A DNA stretch of 64,000 bases from positions 24,766,898-24,830,897 of the forward strand of contig CM026423.1 of the NCBI GenBank assembly GCA_014871385.1, read 5' to 3'. Positions 1 through 12,430 of this stretch are shown here, piece after piece. The DNA is from Ceratodon purpureus. Its lineage: Eukaryota; Streptophyta; Bryopsida; Pseudoditrichales; Ditrichaceae. Below the pieces are notes generated by a model that did not search any database, was not told the DNA's origin, and worked only from the letters and a program-made list of their open reading frames with translations. Every line of letters begins with the position of its first letter. The stretch's first letter is position 1. The translations under genes and the position numbers were made by a program.

Positions 1-600
1 AAGAACCATACACGTCCTCATCCGGTGACGACGACTTACCGGGGCCATGGGGACTCATTCCCTCCGATGTACAAAAACCGGCTGATCGAAAGTACATAGC
101 CGTGTTATAAACATCACCATATGATACCCCTGACCGAGACTATCATTCTACTTACCCTCACCACGCCACTCTCCTGACCACGCCCTGCCCTTACCTAGGT
201 CTCCCATGTTATCGGTCTGAATCCGGATCGGTATCATCCTGATCATTTCCTGGTGACGACGTGACAGCACGCAAAAGCCAGCGGAGTGATCGCAGACGTG
301 ATCAGCGAGATCAGGAAATCTTAGGGAAATCATCGTGTTTATGAGCAACATGTCCCTCATCAGTCATGGCTATGTCGCCATGCGGCTGACGTACTTGCCA
401 TCCAAACCTGAGGACCCCCAGATGATCGTCGTCACTCACTCTTAACTCCATTTCCTCACTCGCTCCGAGCTACGCCTCACCCATTTCACCACCGAACGTC
501 TGCTCAGGTACTCCGCGAGCGCCCTTTGATGCTGCTTGGACTACTAGAGAATTGCTCTGTCGTAGAAATGGTCTCTGCTCAAAGAGTCCTGGAGTTTTTT
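1..600. other. Stretch with no recognised gene
   Basis: No reading frame here resembles a known protein and no repeat or RNA gene is evident. It lies just upstream of the recognisable VPS16 exons and may hold more strongly decayed VPS16 sequence. Confidence 0.5.
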
Positions 601-604
601 CTCG

Positions 605-2113
605 AAGTATAGGAAATCCTTCTGGATCAGCTTTGCAAGGGCCTCGCCTAAAAACAACACCAAGCAGCTGATCTTTATGCGCAAACCAAAGAGCATATGT
701 TTGAGCGCGCTGCTGCAGAGAGACAGGGGAAGCTGCTGAGTAAGTTCTCGATTTTGTTCTTAGTCCTGATTATAAACGTGAAGTCATTACTATTCTCTTG
801 TAATACGGTTTGCATAATTTCAGCTCTTTATTTTACCGTTTTGAGGTATTTATTAAAGAATACATTTGTTCATATGGGTGCCTTGCAGGTTGCGCAAGAG
901 TTTGAAATCTCCACAGGGCAGCTTATAATCTTTGTGGACTCTAGTGTCAGTGATACAATACGTACCCTAATTACCCTGGGCAATCACCGAGCTGCTCAAA
1001 GGGTGAAGGTTGGACTTTAAGGTATGTGCACATGTTGCCACATTCTACAACTAAATTGTACTGTATACTTGACTAATTTTATGGCCACTACTCCTCATAG
1101 CGTGTTGTACTTTGGACATGTTGGATGTGATGCCCTTTACTTGGCATTGTAGGACTTCACAAATTCTTTGCCATATCTCCTGGTTTGTGATTCACGAAGT
1201 TTTGTTGTTTCAACGTTCTGGGCTCTGTGTTAGTCGGATTTTGTGTTAATTCTGCTTTTTGGTGTTCAGGTCCCTGACAAGCGTTTCTATTGGCTGAAAG
1301 TGTTTGCACTTGCACTGCAAAGCAATGGCCCGAGGCACTAGAGAAGTTCTCGAAAGAAAAGAAACCTCCTATTGGTAGGATGCCAACAGCTAATCACTCT
1401 TGCTAGATCTCGACTATTTTCTTCAATCCTCGAGGCGCTGAGTTCATTATCTTACACACGTGTACCGTACAAAGTGGGTAGCTGTCATTTTTGTTTCAGG
1501 TTGTGAATATTGACTTAGATAGTCTTTTAGATCTTTACCAACGTTGAAAACATGATTAGCGGCTGCAAAACGCGTTCAATTTACGGACCTTTCCAGAGCA
1601 GGGAATTTTGAGGTAGAATGGTGTTATATTCTCTTGATTTGTGCTATCCTATCGTGTCCATGCAGGATACAAACCATTTGTGGAGGCATGCATAGAAGAA
1701 GAGGAAAATGCTGAAAGCTTTGAAGTACATTGCTAGACTTACGGATCCCCAAGCGAGAGCTGAGGTTTGGCCCATGTCATCCCATCAATCATTGGTTTGT
1801 CAACTGCGTGTTGTTAAAAAGTTGACGAAACTTGCATGAACATCTTCTGGCATAAGACTGGGTTTTTTTTAATAAAACCTGAATATTTTAGGTCATGAGC
1901 TGTGTACATTGGTTCTCTTCCTCTACTGATGAGTAACTTGGTGGTTTCAGGCCTATGCGAGAATCGGGATGGAGAAAGAAGCAACAGAAGCTGCTGCTCA
2001 AGAGTCAAGCGAAAGATAATGAATTGCTGGGCAGATTGAAGATTACATTTGGGCAGAACACAGCTGCTCGAGCTCTGTTTGACACTTTACGTGATCGCCT
2101 CTCGTTAACATGA
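605..2113 (+). pseudogene. VPS16: VPS16 C-terminal half, decayed
   Basis: VPS16 is a core subunit of the HOPS/CORVET tethering complexes that drive vacuole and endosome fusion. Exon-sized pieces match the C-terminal part of plant VPS16 in the right order: an exon near 655-740 reading AQTKEHMFERAAAERQGKLL, one at about 889-1008 with IFVDSSVSDTIRTL and LGNHRAA, one at 1270-1377 with DKRFYWLKVFALAL and EALEKFSKEKKPPIG, one at 1665-1765 with KPFVEACIEEE and KYIARLTDPQARAE, and the last at 1950-2113 with ARIGMEKEA and KDNELLGRLKITFGQNTAA ending in FDTLRDRLSLT-stop. Intron borders look normal (GTAAG after the first exon, TTGCAG before the second). The frame shifts inside the third, fourth and last exons, and an in-frame TAA follows the second exon, so it should not make full-length protein. 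The N-terminal propeller region is absent. Assembly error could explain single shifts but hardly all of them. Confidence 0.82.
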
Positions 2114-2933
2114 GCCACATAGTGAGCTTAAATGTTAGCTTGCGAAGAGGTTTTTTTTTGGGTAGGTTCAGATTATTGAACTAGGTGCCTTGTTTGTACA
2201 TTTTGTGTAACTGATTTTTCTTGTACCGTAATCTTGGTGTAGGTCTACATTGAGTTGCAATCAACTTAGTGCATACTCGTAATGAAGATTAAGGAGGAGT
2301 GTGTACATTATTCACATCTGACCTAGATCAATTCAGTTCTTATCATCTCTATACTCTTGAATCTGTTCTTGTTTTTGCCATTTAATTCCACAATCTCTAC
2401 TATATTGAAAATAACATCTACTAAATGTCACCAACGTTGAATATTTACATCAATACTAATCATGACTTGCGTAGTGAAACCAGCACTACATGCTAGAGAC
2501 CTGTCACTTTAAATCCTTTAGAAACTCATACTTAAAATGCACCATCGCCAAACAACGGTGACACGGTCCCATGAAATCCCAGTATCCAGTAAACATTAGA
2601 CATGGGCATTACAAGTTTGTATCTTGACTGGAAACATTAAACAACCCTGAGAATTATTATATAGTCTATAATCCTAAAATATGTTCACAAGGCGCAAGTC
2701 CAACGGCCTTCAGAAAAGCTGATTCACGGCACTGTGTAAAATCCGGGTATGGAATTCCAGAGATTGGTCTTCGTAAAGATCAGCTGAGTATCAATTGACA
2801 ACATCACACAGGATTAGGAAAACTGCACCTGAAGGAAACTCAATGAAAAGTGATACAGAGTAACCATTTCAGGCTAACTTACGTGAAGGATTTTGAAAAG
2901 GAGTATCTGCTATTGCCGCATCCAGAGCAAACA
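2114..2933. other. Intergenic stretch between VPS16 remnant and RING-like gene
   Basis: AT-rich sequence without a credible reading frame. It holds the 3' flanks of two genes that converge here, so polyadenylation signals are expected, but none is distinctive enough to call. Confidence 0.5.
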
Positions 2934-4406
2934 TCAACTCTTGCCAGAAATACTTTTCCTACGACCTGATGGAGATGCCTTTTCCTTCTTCACGTAGTTC
3001 AACCCGCCAATATCAGAATTTAAGTGTCTGCGCTTCTTCTCACTCTCCAAACCAACCTCGGCCGATGGTGTCTTGATTGGATCTGTTTACGAGAAGCATT
3101 ATTAACCAAGGTCACTAAGTCGTAGGTTGAATCAAAACATACCGAAGATAATCAAAAACACCAGGATATCATATTCAGAAACATATTAGGTTACTGAAAC
3201 AACGAATATCCGTGACCTTGGAAAGTCAACATCGAGAATCCAAGGCTACTGAAACCTCGACAAACCTTCGATCATGTAATATCCAAAGCTTTTGAGCCAC
3301 GACACTGGAAATTCGAGATGGCAGGTAGCTCTTGCACAGCTGCCATCAATCCAGGCCTGCATGGCAGCGCACCAAGGGTGATAGACACAAAGGCAGGGTG
3401 CCAAAATGACATCCTTATTGGGAAATCCTGTCGAGCACATGGCACACGCATGCACATTGATAACAACCGCATCCGTCCGTGGAGTATCGCTGTCAATGAA
3501 GCGGCTTGGTGCCCTCACGAGTGGGATGTTCGAGCGCTCTGATAATTTCAACTTGAGATCCTCGAGTCTTTCAACGGTGGCTCGCTGCTCCTGCTCCAAG
3601 GAGTTCAAGCGCATCTCCTCTTCAATAGCTATGCTCAGCTCCGGCTCAACAGAAACCAGTTCCTCCACCCTGACGCGGATCCTTTCGTCCAGCTCTGAAA
3701 GAAGACGTTCCTCGCTCTGAAGCTCTTCGTTATACCACTGCCTCATCTCCTCGTCCACACTGATGTCCATCTTCGCCTTAAACGCCCGTCTCCTCTCGTG
3801 CTTCAACACCGCCGCGTCGTAGCGCTCCTTCCAGCAGGACAACTCCGCAATGGCCGTATCCTTCCCTCTCATCACCGACTCATGGTGCTGCTGCTTGGCC
3901 CTCAAGATGCCGACCCTCTCCATCTTCCGATTGTGCAAAGACCGCGTGTCACTCCACTGATTCTCAGCCTCTCCGAGCAGCTCCTCAATTCGATCCATAG
4001 CCATGTCGGAGAAGGTCCTCCTGCCATCATCTCCTTGGTAGAACACAACCGCACCACCTGGCTCCACTTTCTTGTTTCTGCAACGATCCGCCGCATATTT
4101 CGCCCAATTCATTTGATTATAGTGGCAAACCTCCGAGATGACTGCGCGAGCAAAACTCTCGGGTATCAAGGCTGGTTCAGGTAGAGTTGCGGTCTGGAAG
4201 ATGGGAGGATAGAGCTCCTGGACTCGCGCTTTCACCCGGTCAGACTTCGCCGCCATAAAGTTATACCCCTTCTGTTGTTCTCTTTCCCCGAACATGAACA
4301 CCAGCTCCCCATCCCTTACGTGGTGGCAGTCCTTGCTCGGATCGAGACCAACACTGGGCAGACCAACCTTACTAGCGAAGTACTGCTCACTATTCACATC
4401 GGCCAT
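2934..4406 (-). CDS. Coiled-coil protein with C-terminal RING-like zinc-binding motif
   Basis: Unrecognised protein, predicted 429 aa from two exons (4406-3266 and 3082-2934). The splice is phase-consistent: the donor follows ...YYMIE plus one base, and the second exon continues PIKTPSAEV. The start is the ATG reading MADVNSEQYF; an upstream in-frame ATG would add 48 residues that look like 5' leader. Residues about 150-290 are rich in Glu, Lys, Arg and Leu with coiled-coil character. Near residues 320-370 there is a Cys/His series (CAMC, CLCVYHPWC, then two further Cys) like a RING or related cross-brace finger. The second exon is basic (SEKKRRH, KKEK, GRRKS) and may be a nuclear localisation signal. 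The frame is intact across both exons, so it is probably a working gene. An E3 ubiquitin ligase role is only a guess from the finger; the spacing is not a standard RING. Confidence 0.7.
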
Positions 4407-5734
4407 GGTCACTTTACAACCACTGTTTGGACGAATGAAGTCACTCCCCTTTCCACAGCCTCTCTTCCCAACTAATAGCTTTCGATTGCAATGCACAACA
4501 CTTACAAAATTAGGCAGACGCCAGCACCCTCTATCCAGATATCCAAACAACGAAAATTACATTCAGGTGGAAAGCCAATCCAGTGTGTGTTTGACAACGG
4601 AGCCAAGCTCGGATCTCACCTTCATCGTGATCAATTAAGCCCTAGAGAACCGAACATGAAACTCGCCCGATGGGGAGCAGTAATGTTGAGGTAGGAATTA
4701 ATGAAGCAAGATTAGTACAACTTGATGAGATGTGCAACACTTTCACGACAATACAGCGAATTCTAGATAACTTGCAAAAAGATCTAAGGATCATGAAGAT
4801 TAAATGGATGAATCCACCAAAAATATCTAAAACGGCCAGAAGACTAATCGAATGATACAGGACCAGACATGATGATCAACATCCTTGAGCATCATCATTC
4901 AAGGACCTTGAAATTGTAAGATGTCAATTTCCAGTAATACAACATGATACTCCTACCTATCATTGGCAGCCAAGGCAGCATGATAATCGCCACTGGTGCT
5001 AAAACTAGACTTCATAGGGCAACTGAATGTCCATGCTGCATATTATACGTATATGTCACTTTGATTTCAAGCATGCAAATTTGATGAAATCCATCCAACC
5101 GCGAGCGCAATACTTATGCGATCAGTGTGAAAACCGATCAGGCGACTTTCTAGATATTATTTACCTTGGAGCCTCTAAGTATATTAGGCTATCTGGCTCT
5201 AACTATGCTTCAAGCTCCATTAAGGCCTTTGATAATTGTGCAAATTGTGGAAGGTCAGCTGAAACAAGTGTCCGCTCCGGAGTAGTGTCACTGTGGAGGG
5301 GATCTTACGGAGCCTTTGGTTGGGTTTAGATAGTGGTCCCGACGGCTATTTGTTCTTCTCTTCAACAATATTTTGTATTTCATTTGGGTAGGTTTGGACT
5401 CCACTTAGAAATGCTCACACAGAGTTTTCCTACAATTTTTGGAAGAGTGGTTGACGAGTGTTAACAAGGGAATCACTGGAGACGGACAGCATGGAAGCGT
5501 ACTCTTCGTTTCCTAACAGGGCAGTTTGTTACTTCAAAGAGACTTTTCATTGAGTCTTATTTCTATGTTTACAGGCATCGTTGTGTGCTTCATGTATTAG
5601 AATTATTTGTATAGGATTTAGATAACTCTATTGGTGCTAAATTGTTTGGTTGTTGACCAATTTAATGTTGCAAGTACTTTGCATTTCTCCCATTTAGCAT
5701 ACATCATAAACAAATTTCTTCTTGTGAATTTAGG
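4407..5734. other. Intergenic stretch before CHX remnant
   Basis: No supported coding sequence. The missing N-terminal exons of the downstream CHX copy would be expected here, but no frame shows the family's first membrane helices. Reading frames of up to 114 codons look random in composition. Confidence 0.45.
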
Positions 5735-8700
5735 ATCCAAATTGGAAGCCCTCGCCCTGTTTCTTGGTGTGGCACTGTCCATCACTTGCGTTTCCTGTTC
5801 TTGCTCGTATTCTCGCAGAGCGTAAACTTCTTAACACTGAGGTACGACTAATTCCCATCTTACTGTTGAATCGCATTTCCAGTTACCCATCTTTCAATTC
5901 CTATGAGCTTGACAGGCTATGAAATTTCACAGATTGGACGAATAGCGATGTCTGCAGCAGCAATAAATGACGTTGTTGCATGGGTCCTCCTGGCTCTGGC
6001 AGTGACCCTTACAAATTCAGGGTCGAGTCCATTGATAGCAGTGTGGGTGCTTCTCCTTGGCGTAGCCTTTCTTGTCTTCATGTTTCTTGTTGTTTCACCA
6101 ATTACACACGCATTCGCCCACAGCAGGGAGCCTGCGACGGAGTCTGTGATTGCAATGACTCTTTTGCTAGTTCTTGGAGCGGCATTTCTCACAGATTTAA
6201 TCGGAATTCACGTCATTTTTGGAGCCTTCATCTGTGGGCTCATTATCCCTAAGGAAGGTCCATTTGCAGGTGACTCATCCAATCTGCTCTTTCGTCAACG
6301 TGATATCACAACGCAAGCAAGTCTTGTGTAAATCTTCCAGCTTTGTTTTTGAGACTGCCTGATGCTGCATTAGAGTCTCCGTAAAATTACAACTGCCCCT
6401 GCCTATTTCCTGATATCTCCATGATGTGCAGCGATACTGATAGAAAAGGTTGAGGACTACGTCACTGTGCTCTTCTTGCCTCTCTACTTCGCAGTTTCTG
6501 GTCTGAAGACGCAGCTCTCTGCTGTCAACAATGGAACTGCAGGTAAGAATTAGTCCACATACAAACTATCCGTTAGAAAATCTCCAGTCTTCAAATTTCG
6601 AAGGTTTCAAAATATGTCCGCTCTATGTTTTGAAATTGAAAAAGCACACTAGCTACTTCGGCGACAGTAAAGAATATGTAGTTTGAGAGCGGTAATTAGA
6701 ACAAACAGAATTAAAGAAACTCTCAAAAAGATGATGATCTGTCTTCTAACACAATTTTTTTGTTGCAGTGTTGATTCTTATCTTGGTGATAACTACAGCA
6801 AGTGTCGGTAAAGTACTGGGGACATTCGTTGTAGCCAAGATTTGGGGTGTTGAGAGTCGCAAAGCTATTGCCCTTGGCTTTCTCATGAATACCAAAGGTC
6901 TTGTTGAATTGATTGTCCTCAACATCGGTCTTTCGAGAGGGGTAAGGTCTTATGTCTTCACTCGAACTGCATTTAATTTTGTATTTACAACAGCAACTAG
7001 GGCTTTATGGCTTCAAGGGCTCTACTTGACCCAACACCAAGCAGTCAAGAACAACAATTATGAGCAAATAGAACTAACGGACTTGACATTATGTGATGCA
7101 CAATGCGTGCAGGTTCTAAATCAAGAACTGTTTGCGATAATGGTGGTCATGGCCATCGTAACCACCTTCATTACAACTCCAGTAGTTATGTGGTTGTATG
7201 AACCAGCCCGAGATATTCAACCTTATACAAGGCGGACCATCGAGTATTCTGGGGACGACAAAGACAAATTGCGTTTGCTACTCTGCCCCTTTGGATCGTG
7301 GAACGTGTACGCCATGATGAACATGGTGGTAATCACAAGAGGAGAAGATTACAGGTCTTTGAGAGCATATGTGCTTCACCTGATAGAATGTTCGGAACGT
7401 TTGTCATCCATCCGGAAGTCCACGTTATCCAGTCAAGAGGACCGATATGACACTATGCACCAGGTGATGCGTTGTACCTCCTTTCTGATTCTCCAAAGAA
7501 TCTTATGATTTTCCTTCCTGCAGAGAAAGGGAGAGGATTAGAATAGTGAAATAAGCTAGAATGTAATAATCAAATACTTAAAAGAATAGTGTTGATTCAG
7601 CTCTCTTGGTGGAACTTTTTTTAGGAGAAACGTAATACATTCAAGCTTAACTTTCTTTGAATGACAAGTGAAGTTAATCCTCGAGTTCAGGGAAATATGG
7701 AGCGAGAAGCAGCTGAAGTGGCATTCCAAACATATGCACAGATGAGCAGAGTGAGCATCAAGACCGAGGTCGCCGTCAGTGCATTCTACAACATGCACAT
7801 AGACATCTGCAACACTGCTTGCTCCAATCGGGTAAATTTTCTGATACTGCCATTTCACATGCGTGGGCGTCGTCACGGAATTTTCGAAACAAAAGTCGCA
7901 GGGCTCAAGGAAGTGAACTTGAAGGTGTTGAGGGACCCTCCTTGCTCTGTGGGGATCCTGGTGGATAACGGGTTCGGAGGAGGAGCAGCTAGCCCCCCTG
8001 TCAATTGCTATCAACACATATATGTACTGCTTTTCTTCGGAGGACCAGACGACCGAGAAGCCCTGATGCTAGCACACCGTATGTTACAGCATGATGGTGT
8101 CGAGGTCACAGTGATCCAGTTCGTGATCCAAGGACTTCGGCGACATTGCTCGTATAGCATCCGAAGTACGTCAAGTCGCACACTGATGTCGCATTTGCGA
8201 ACAAAATCAGCTCTAGAAAGAGGACGCAGTGCTTTGAAACGTCTAGCTCATCAAGTGGTGGATTTCTTCGCAGCACCATGGGTCCGGCCCAAGTGTGTGA
8301 AACCAAAGCCGAGCAGTGGAAAGAAGAAAAATCTTTCATCGGAATCAACTGCTGAGAGGGACGTAGCAGATGGAAACAAGGCAGGCTCTAGTGAAGAAGT
8401 CCATGTCTCCGTGGACAACATCGTGTTGCAAACTGAGAGAAATATGGATATAAAAGCCCTAGCTCGTATCCTGGCAGCTGCAACAAAAGCCAAGAAACAA
8501 GTTGGCAACCAAAAAGACAAAGATATACCACCCTTAAACTCAAATCAGGACATACACAAAACCAACTCAGAGCTTCAGGCAGACATTGCTTGCAAAAACT
8601 TGACACTAAGAGTGGTTGAAACGCAGAACCTCGAAAAAATCGGTACTTGACGCAGTGAATTCCGCAAAACCAAATGGTTTGATTATCACGGGGCTGCATT

Positions 8701-8972
8701 TGCACGAAAACAGTCCAATTATAGAGTTGGGTGCCTTCCCTTCAGTTGAGGATCACGGTCTAGGGCCTGTAGGAGATTTCTTGGTGTCCAATAAGCACCT
8801 CCACATGCAAGGATCTCTGCTAGTGGTCAAGCAGCATAGTCTTTACCAGAGCACAGTCTCGAAATCCTCTAAAACTCAAGATAGCTTGCACCCAGTTGCG
8901 GAAGAGGCTGAGCTAAGTCCTTCAGTTTCCTCTGCTCGAAGTAATGTGGATGCCTCCACGACTTCGGTTTAA
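5735..8972 (+). pseudogene. Plant CHX-type cation/H+ exchanger, 5'-truncated and frameshifted
   Basis: CHX proteins are endomembrane or plasma-membrane monovalent cation/proton antiporters of the CPA2 family. The copy begins inside the transporter domain with GVALSIT followed, one frame over, by FPVLARILAERKLLNTE. The long second exon (about 5924-6270) reads YEISQIGRIAMSAAAINDVV and ITHAFAHSREPATES, then IHVIFGAFICGLIIPKEGPF. Further exons lie at about 6430-6541 ([20 protein letters not shown]), 6768-6941 (SRKAIALGFLMNTKGLVELI) and 7114-7460 (NQELFAIMVVMAIVTTFITT, then the hydrophilic C-terminal domain). The regulatory tail continues through 7670-8120 and ends one frame over at about 8660-8870 with GLGPVGDFLVSNKHLH and GSLLVVKQ. 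At least two frame breaks (near 5785 and near 8620) plus loss of the first roughly 130 residues argue for a pseudogene, although the middle exons are well preserved, so decay is recent. Confidence 0.85.
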
Positions 8973-9243
8973 AACGACTGCCTAATCGAAGACAATGATT
9001 AGTTGTGGCATATGTCTCCGAAGTTATTGCAGTGGACAAAATCAATTAGTAATACACACTCGTACTTACTTCAGTATGTGCGCCTGTATAACAAGTTACC
9101 TTCAATATTTGCACTTCGAATTCCTTTACACCATGCCAGTCATGCCATATAAGCATAGCTGAATATTTGAAACCTTCATGAAATTGGGTCCCCGTTGTAC
9201 CGTAAATAAGTTAAGTCAAAGAAAGTTGACGTTTACCAGCAAG

Positions 9244-11103
9244 TCAGCATTTAAGCCATTGATTAAAATGAGCCTGCATACCCTCCCTTTGGGCAGCAGA
9301 TCCTATGTTCACAGTAGCGATAATCTTTTGAGGTCTCAAGAACTGTACAAACTCTCGAAGCTCTGAGTAGCTTGAATGCTCACTGTAAGGAACACCATAA
9401 ATGGTTACGGCACCACTACACTGGGGCCTCAACTCTTCTAAATTGGAACCTACTTTTTCTGAGTAAGTCCAACCTGTGGGCCGAAAAGCTAATACTGCAT
9501 TATACGTGGGGTGAAACGACTGCATGTAGGCCCTCAACTTTGTGGCATTCAAGTGTGAGATTGGAAGCACATGCAACTCACTCCTGCTGGCATCCGAGCA
9601 TAATCTGTCGGTCAAATCAGGCCAATCAAGAGCTCGCAATGTCCTTACTCTCCGTTTGTCAGCATAAATCTTCAATTTGAGTGCCTTCGCAATCCCCAGA
9701 TACACACGTTCTTTTCCAATGCTATATGCGCCAACTGTCACCAACGTCCTCGGATTTCGAGCTAATGCTGCTGTTGTCAACCTGACGACATGCCGGATTA
9801 CATTTTCCTGTAAAGGAAAATTATATTTCGGATTACAATAAGTGGTATCCAAATAGAGGGATGTGACGCGTGCCCGGAGGAGATCGGGGTAACTCTGCAT
9901 GTCTTTACAAGCCCGGAAATCACCCGTGTGTAGGATACGCTGCCCACAAGTTTGAAAAAGTATCAGAGCAGCACCTGGGCAGTGATTTGCTTCCAAAAAC
10001 TTTACTTCCACGCCTTCCACCATGAAGAGGGAATCAAGCTTAACTGGCCGTAACCACCGAGAATCAACACCTAGGTGCATCGAAACAAGGCGGGCAGTGA
10101 TTTCAGTGCAAAATATCGGACCATGAGACCATGATCGTGTAAGCCCCCCATAATGATCGGCGTGAAAATGTGAGAGGAAATAAGCTTTGCATCCCTCTAC
10201 AGCTCCAAATTTAAATGCGTCCACCGTAAAAGGAGTCCCTGGCATCTTCTTATAAAATGGGCAACCCCTGGTAGACTCACGAATGCTTTTCCGGCCATTG
10301 CCGCCCTTCCTTGGCGCATACTCCCCACTTGCAGCAACAGGGGGCGTTTGTCCTGGCCGAAACTTGGACAAAAAGTTCGCTGCTGCAGAAGCCTGCTTCG
10401 CGAGAGGAGCCAATCCAAAGTATGTGCCTATATCTCGTTGTTCTGTCCTCTTTTGGGAGACGTTCGCATCAGGAGGTGATTTGCGCTTGAATCCTAGAAA
10501 TGATGAGAGATCGCCCTGCTTCAACTTTGAGGAACGATTCAAATTATTCAACATATTATCTTTGATGTTCAAACCTGGCTCGGATACGCTGCTTTGAGAG
10601 TGTCTGCTCTGGGATGAAAGCTGCGGTTTCACTACCTTATATTCCATGCTACCCTCCGCATTCCTAATTCCCTCTGCATCCTCCGATCCACAATCACGGC
10701 CATAGCTCGATGGAGGACTGCTTGTACATGGTAATCCATACTCATCAACGTCATTCAGTGAACTCCAATCAGTTCCACCCTTATAAAATGCGTCCCTAAA
10801 GCTTAACTCTTCTCTATCCGAGATTCCACAAGCCGACTCTTCCAATTGAGAATCTGCCTTACTTCGTGTATCTAGCGTCGTCTCAATGCTTGCATCCCTA
10901 CTTTCCTCATCAAAAAATAAATCATCCCTAAAGGCTGAGGAGTCGTCAAAAGCGTCCTGATATCTGATGCTCGATTCATCCTCTATTAAAACAGGTTCAT
11001 CATCTCTCGAGAAGCCTGGCTTGAAATCTTCAACCATTCCCCCTGCGACGTCATATTCCTCGAAATAAGTGCGCTCACTGAAATTGAGACTCTCCACAGC
11101 CAT
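9244..11103 (-). CDS. SNM1: SNM1-type DNA cross-link repair nuclease (MBL/beta-CASP)
   Basis: Single-exon, intact 619-aa protein of the SNM1/Pso2/DCLRE1A family, 5' exonucleases that act on interstrand cross-links and blocked ends in the nucleus. The metallo-beta-lactamase core starts near residue 285; the metal-binding signature HFHADH is at 312-317, followed by His374 (EANHCPG), Asp395 (HTGDF) and Asp419 (LYLDTTY). The beta-CASP part follows (VGAYSIGKERVYLGIAKAL), and the family's typical C-terminal run is VNIGSAAQREGM. The N-terminal 280 residues are acidic and probably disordered, without the UBZ finger of animal SNM1A. They contain two PCNA-binding-like boxes, QGDLSSFL (196-203) and QRDIGTYF (222-229). 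The start is the first ATG of the frame, reading MAVESLNFSE. It lies tail-to-tail with the CHX remnant. Every catalytic residue is present, so this is very likely a functional gene. Confidence 0.95.
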   Translation of the reverse strand: MAVESLNFSERTYFEEYDVAGGMVEDFKPGFSRDDEPVLIEDESSIRYQDAFDDSSAFRDDLFFDEESRDASIETTLDTRSKADSQLEESACGISDREELSFRDAFYKGGTDWSSLNDVDEYGLPCTSSPPSSYGRDCGSEDAEGIRNAEGSMEYKVVKPQLSSQSRHSQSSVSEPGLNIKDNMLNNLNRSSKLKQGDLSSFLGFKRKSPPDANVSQKRTEQRDIGTYFGLAPLAKQASAAANFLSKFRPGQTPPVAASGEYAPRKGGNGRKSIRESTRGCPFYKKMPGTPFTVDAFKFGAVEGCKAYFLSHFHADHYGGLTRSWSHGPIFCTEITARLVSMHLGVDSRWLRPVKLDSLFMVEGVEVKFLEANHCPGAALILFQTCGQRILHTGDFRACKDMQSYPDLLRARVTSLYLDTTYCNPKYNFPLQENVIRHVVRLTTAALARNPRTLVTVGAYSIGKERVYLGIAKALKLKIYADKRRVRTLRALDWPDLTDRLCSDASRSELHVLPISHLNATKLRAYMQSFHPTYNAVLAFRPTGWTYSEKVGSNLEELRPQCSGAVTIYGVPYSEHSSYSELREFVQFLRPQKIIATVNIGSAAQREGMQAHFNQWLKC

Positions 11104-11562
11104 GTCCTTTGTATTCTCGCGCTCACCTACTAGATTGGACTCGTGTAGAGCCGATCGTTTGTCAAGAAGCGACTCACTGATCTGGCATGAATGCTCCTAC
11201 AGGGAAATTAACTCTACCAATGCAAAAAATTGCTCCATTGAATTCTCGATCAGGCGTATGATCATGAGTCATTCTCGCAAAGCAACTGCCTTGCAACTAA
11301 ACTTTCTTCACGAACTAGCTCATGCTTGCGTACTTAAGCCCAGAAGCCTTCATCTGCACCACCACAACCAAATGTACACACGTCAACTTCCTGAAAATCA
11401 AGCGTACATCCAAACTATGGCAATGTAATCGCAATTCCTCGAAGATACTACCTTACCAATTTGGAATTAGCAACCCTATCTTTGAAAGGAAACAGTGCAT
11501 CCAAGCACCACAGAAATTTGGAATTGTAAAAGGACAGTCTGCTCTTGATAATTGTACTGATA

Positions 11563-12017
11563 TTACAGTACCTTCAGCTTGACATAAGAGATGCCTGTGC
11601 CATTGAGCATGTACATGGTGTGAAGGCCTTTTCCTGCAAATCCCATGTTGGCAACTCCAGATTGACGGATGAGACCCAACGGCTTCCCCGACTGGGCAAA
11701 CACTGAAATACAGACACATCAATCATCATTACAATGCGTCAGCTTGAAGTTACAAATTATTCATGTAGAGCCAAAGTCATCTGGCTATCCTGCAACACGG
11801 AATAATTGCAGCACACTGACCTTGGACCCCATCCACAGTGGCGACGTAAACTCGTTCCAACGTGTCGACCTTAATGCCATCCGGAATTCCAAGTCCCACG
11901 CCGCTTCCGTCGTAAACTCCAACCGAGGCAAATAACCGTCGGTTGCTGAGGAGTCCATCAGCACCGATGTCAAAGACTGTAATAGAGTGCGGCCTTGTGA
12001 CGTCGAAGGTTCCTTGC
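11563..12017 (-). pseudogene. SMP-30/lactonohydrolase-like protein, last two exons only
   Basis: Two exons (12017-11821 and 11702-11563) join in frame through standard GT-AG borders. The first reads RQGTFDVTRPHSITVFDIGA and continues with IPDGIKVDTLERVYVATVDG; the second begins VFAQSGKPLGLIRQSGVANM and ends YVKLKVL-stop. This is the C-terminal strand pattern of six-bladed beta-propeller lactonases of the SMP-30/gluconolactonase/LRE family (PIR..PDGIK.D motif). The upstream exons that should lie at higher coordinates are missing: the sequence runs directly into the telomere-like minisatellite, so the gene appears cut off by it. The two exons themselves are open. Family assignment is fairly firm, function uncertain. 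Confidence 0.7.
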
Positions 12018-12157
12018 CTGTTAAGGACAGATGAATCAAGCATCAAATTGGGTTTTAGCACTCGACATGCAATTCCTCACATGAGCATCAGATTGTTTTC
12101 CAATGGATAAGCACAATTTGCTTCCCGTTGAGAATATAGGATAAATCAAGCACCAAA

Positions 12158-12430
12158 ATAGGGTTTAGGGTTTAGGGTTTAGGGTTTAGGTTTAGGGTTT
12201 AGGTTTAGGTTTTAGGGGTTAGGGGTTAGGGGTTGGGGGTTGGGGCTTAGGGGTTAGGGGTTAGGGCTTAGGGGTTGGGGCTTAGGGGTTAGGGGTTAGG
12301 GGTTGGGGCTTAGGGCTTAGGGGTTGGGGCTTAGGGGTTAGGGGTTGGGGCTTAGGGCTTAGGGGTTGGGGCTTAGGGCTTAGGGGTTGGGGCTTAGGGC
12401 TTAGGGGTTGGGGCTTAGGGGTTAGGGAAA
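12158..12430 (+). repeat. Interstitial telomeric repeat, TTTAGGG grading into TTAGGGG/CTTAGGGG variants
   Basis: Starts with four to five clean TTTAGGG units at 12158-12200 and grades into GGGGTTA, GGGGTTGGGGCTTA variants. The G-rich strand is the + strand, the orientation expected if a chromosome end lay to the right; the telomeric blocks after 53.5 kb point the other way. Confidence 0.95.
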
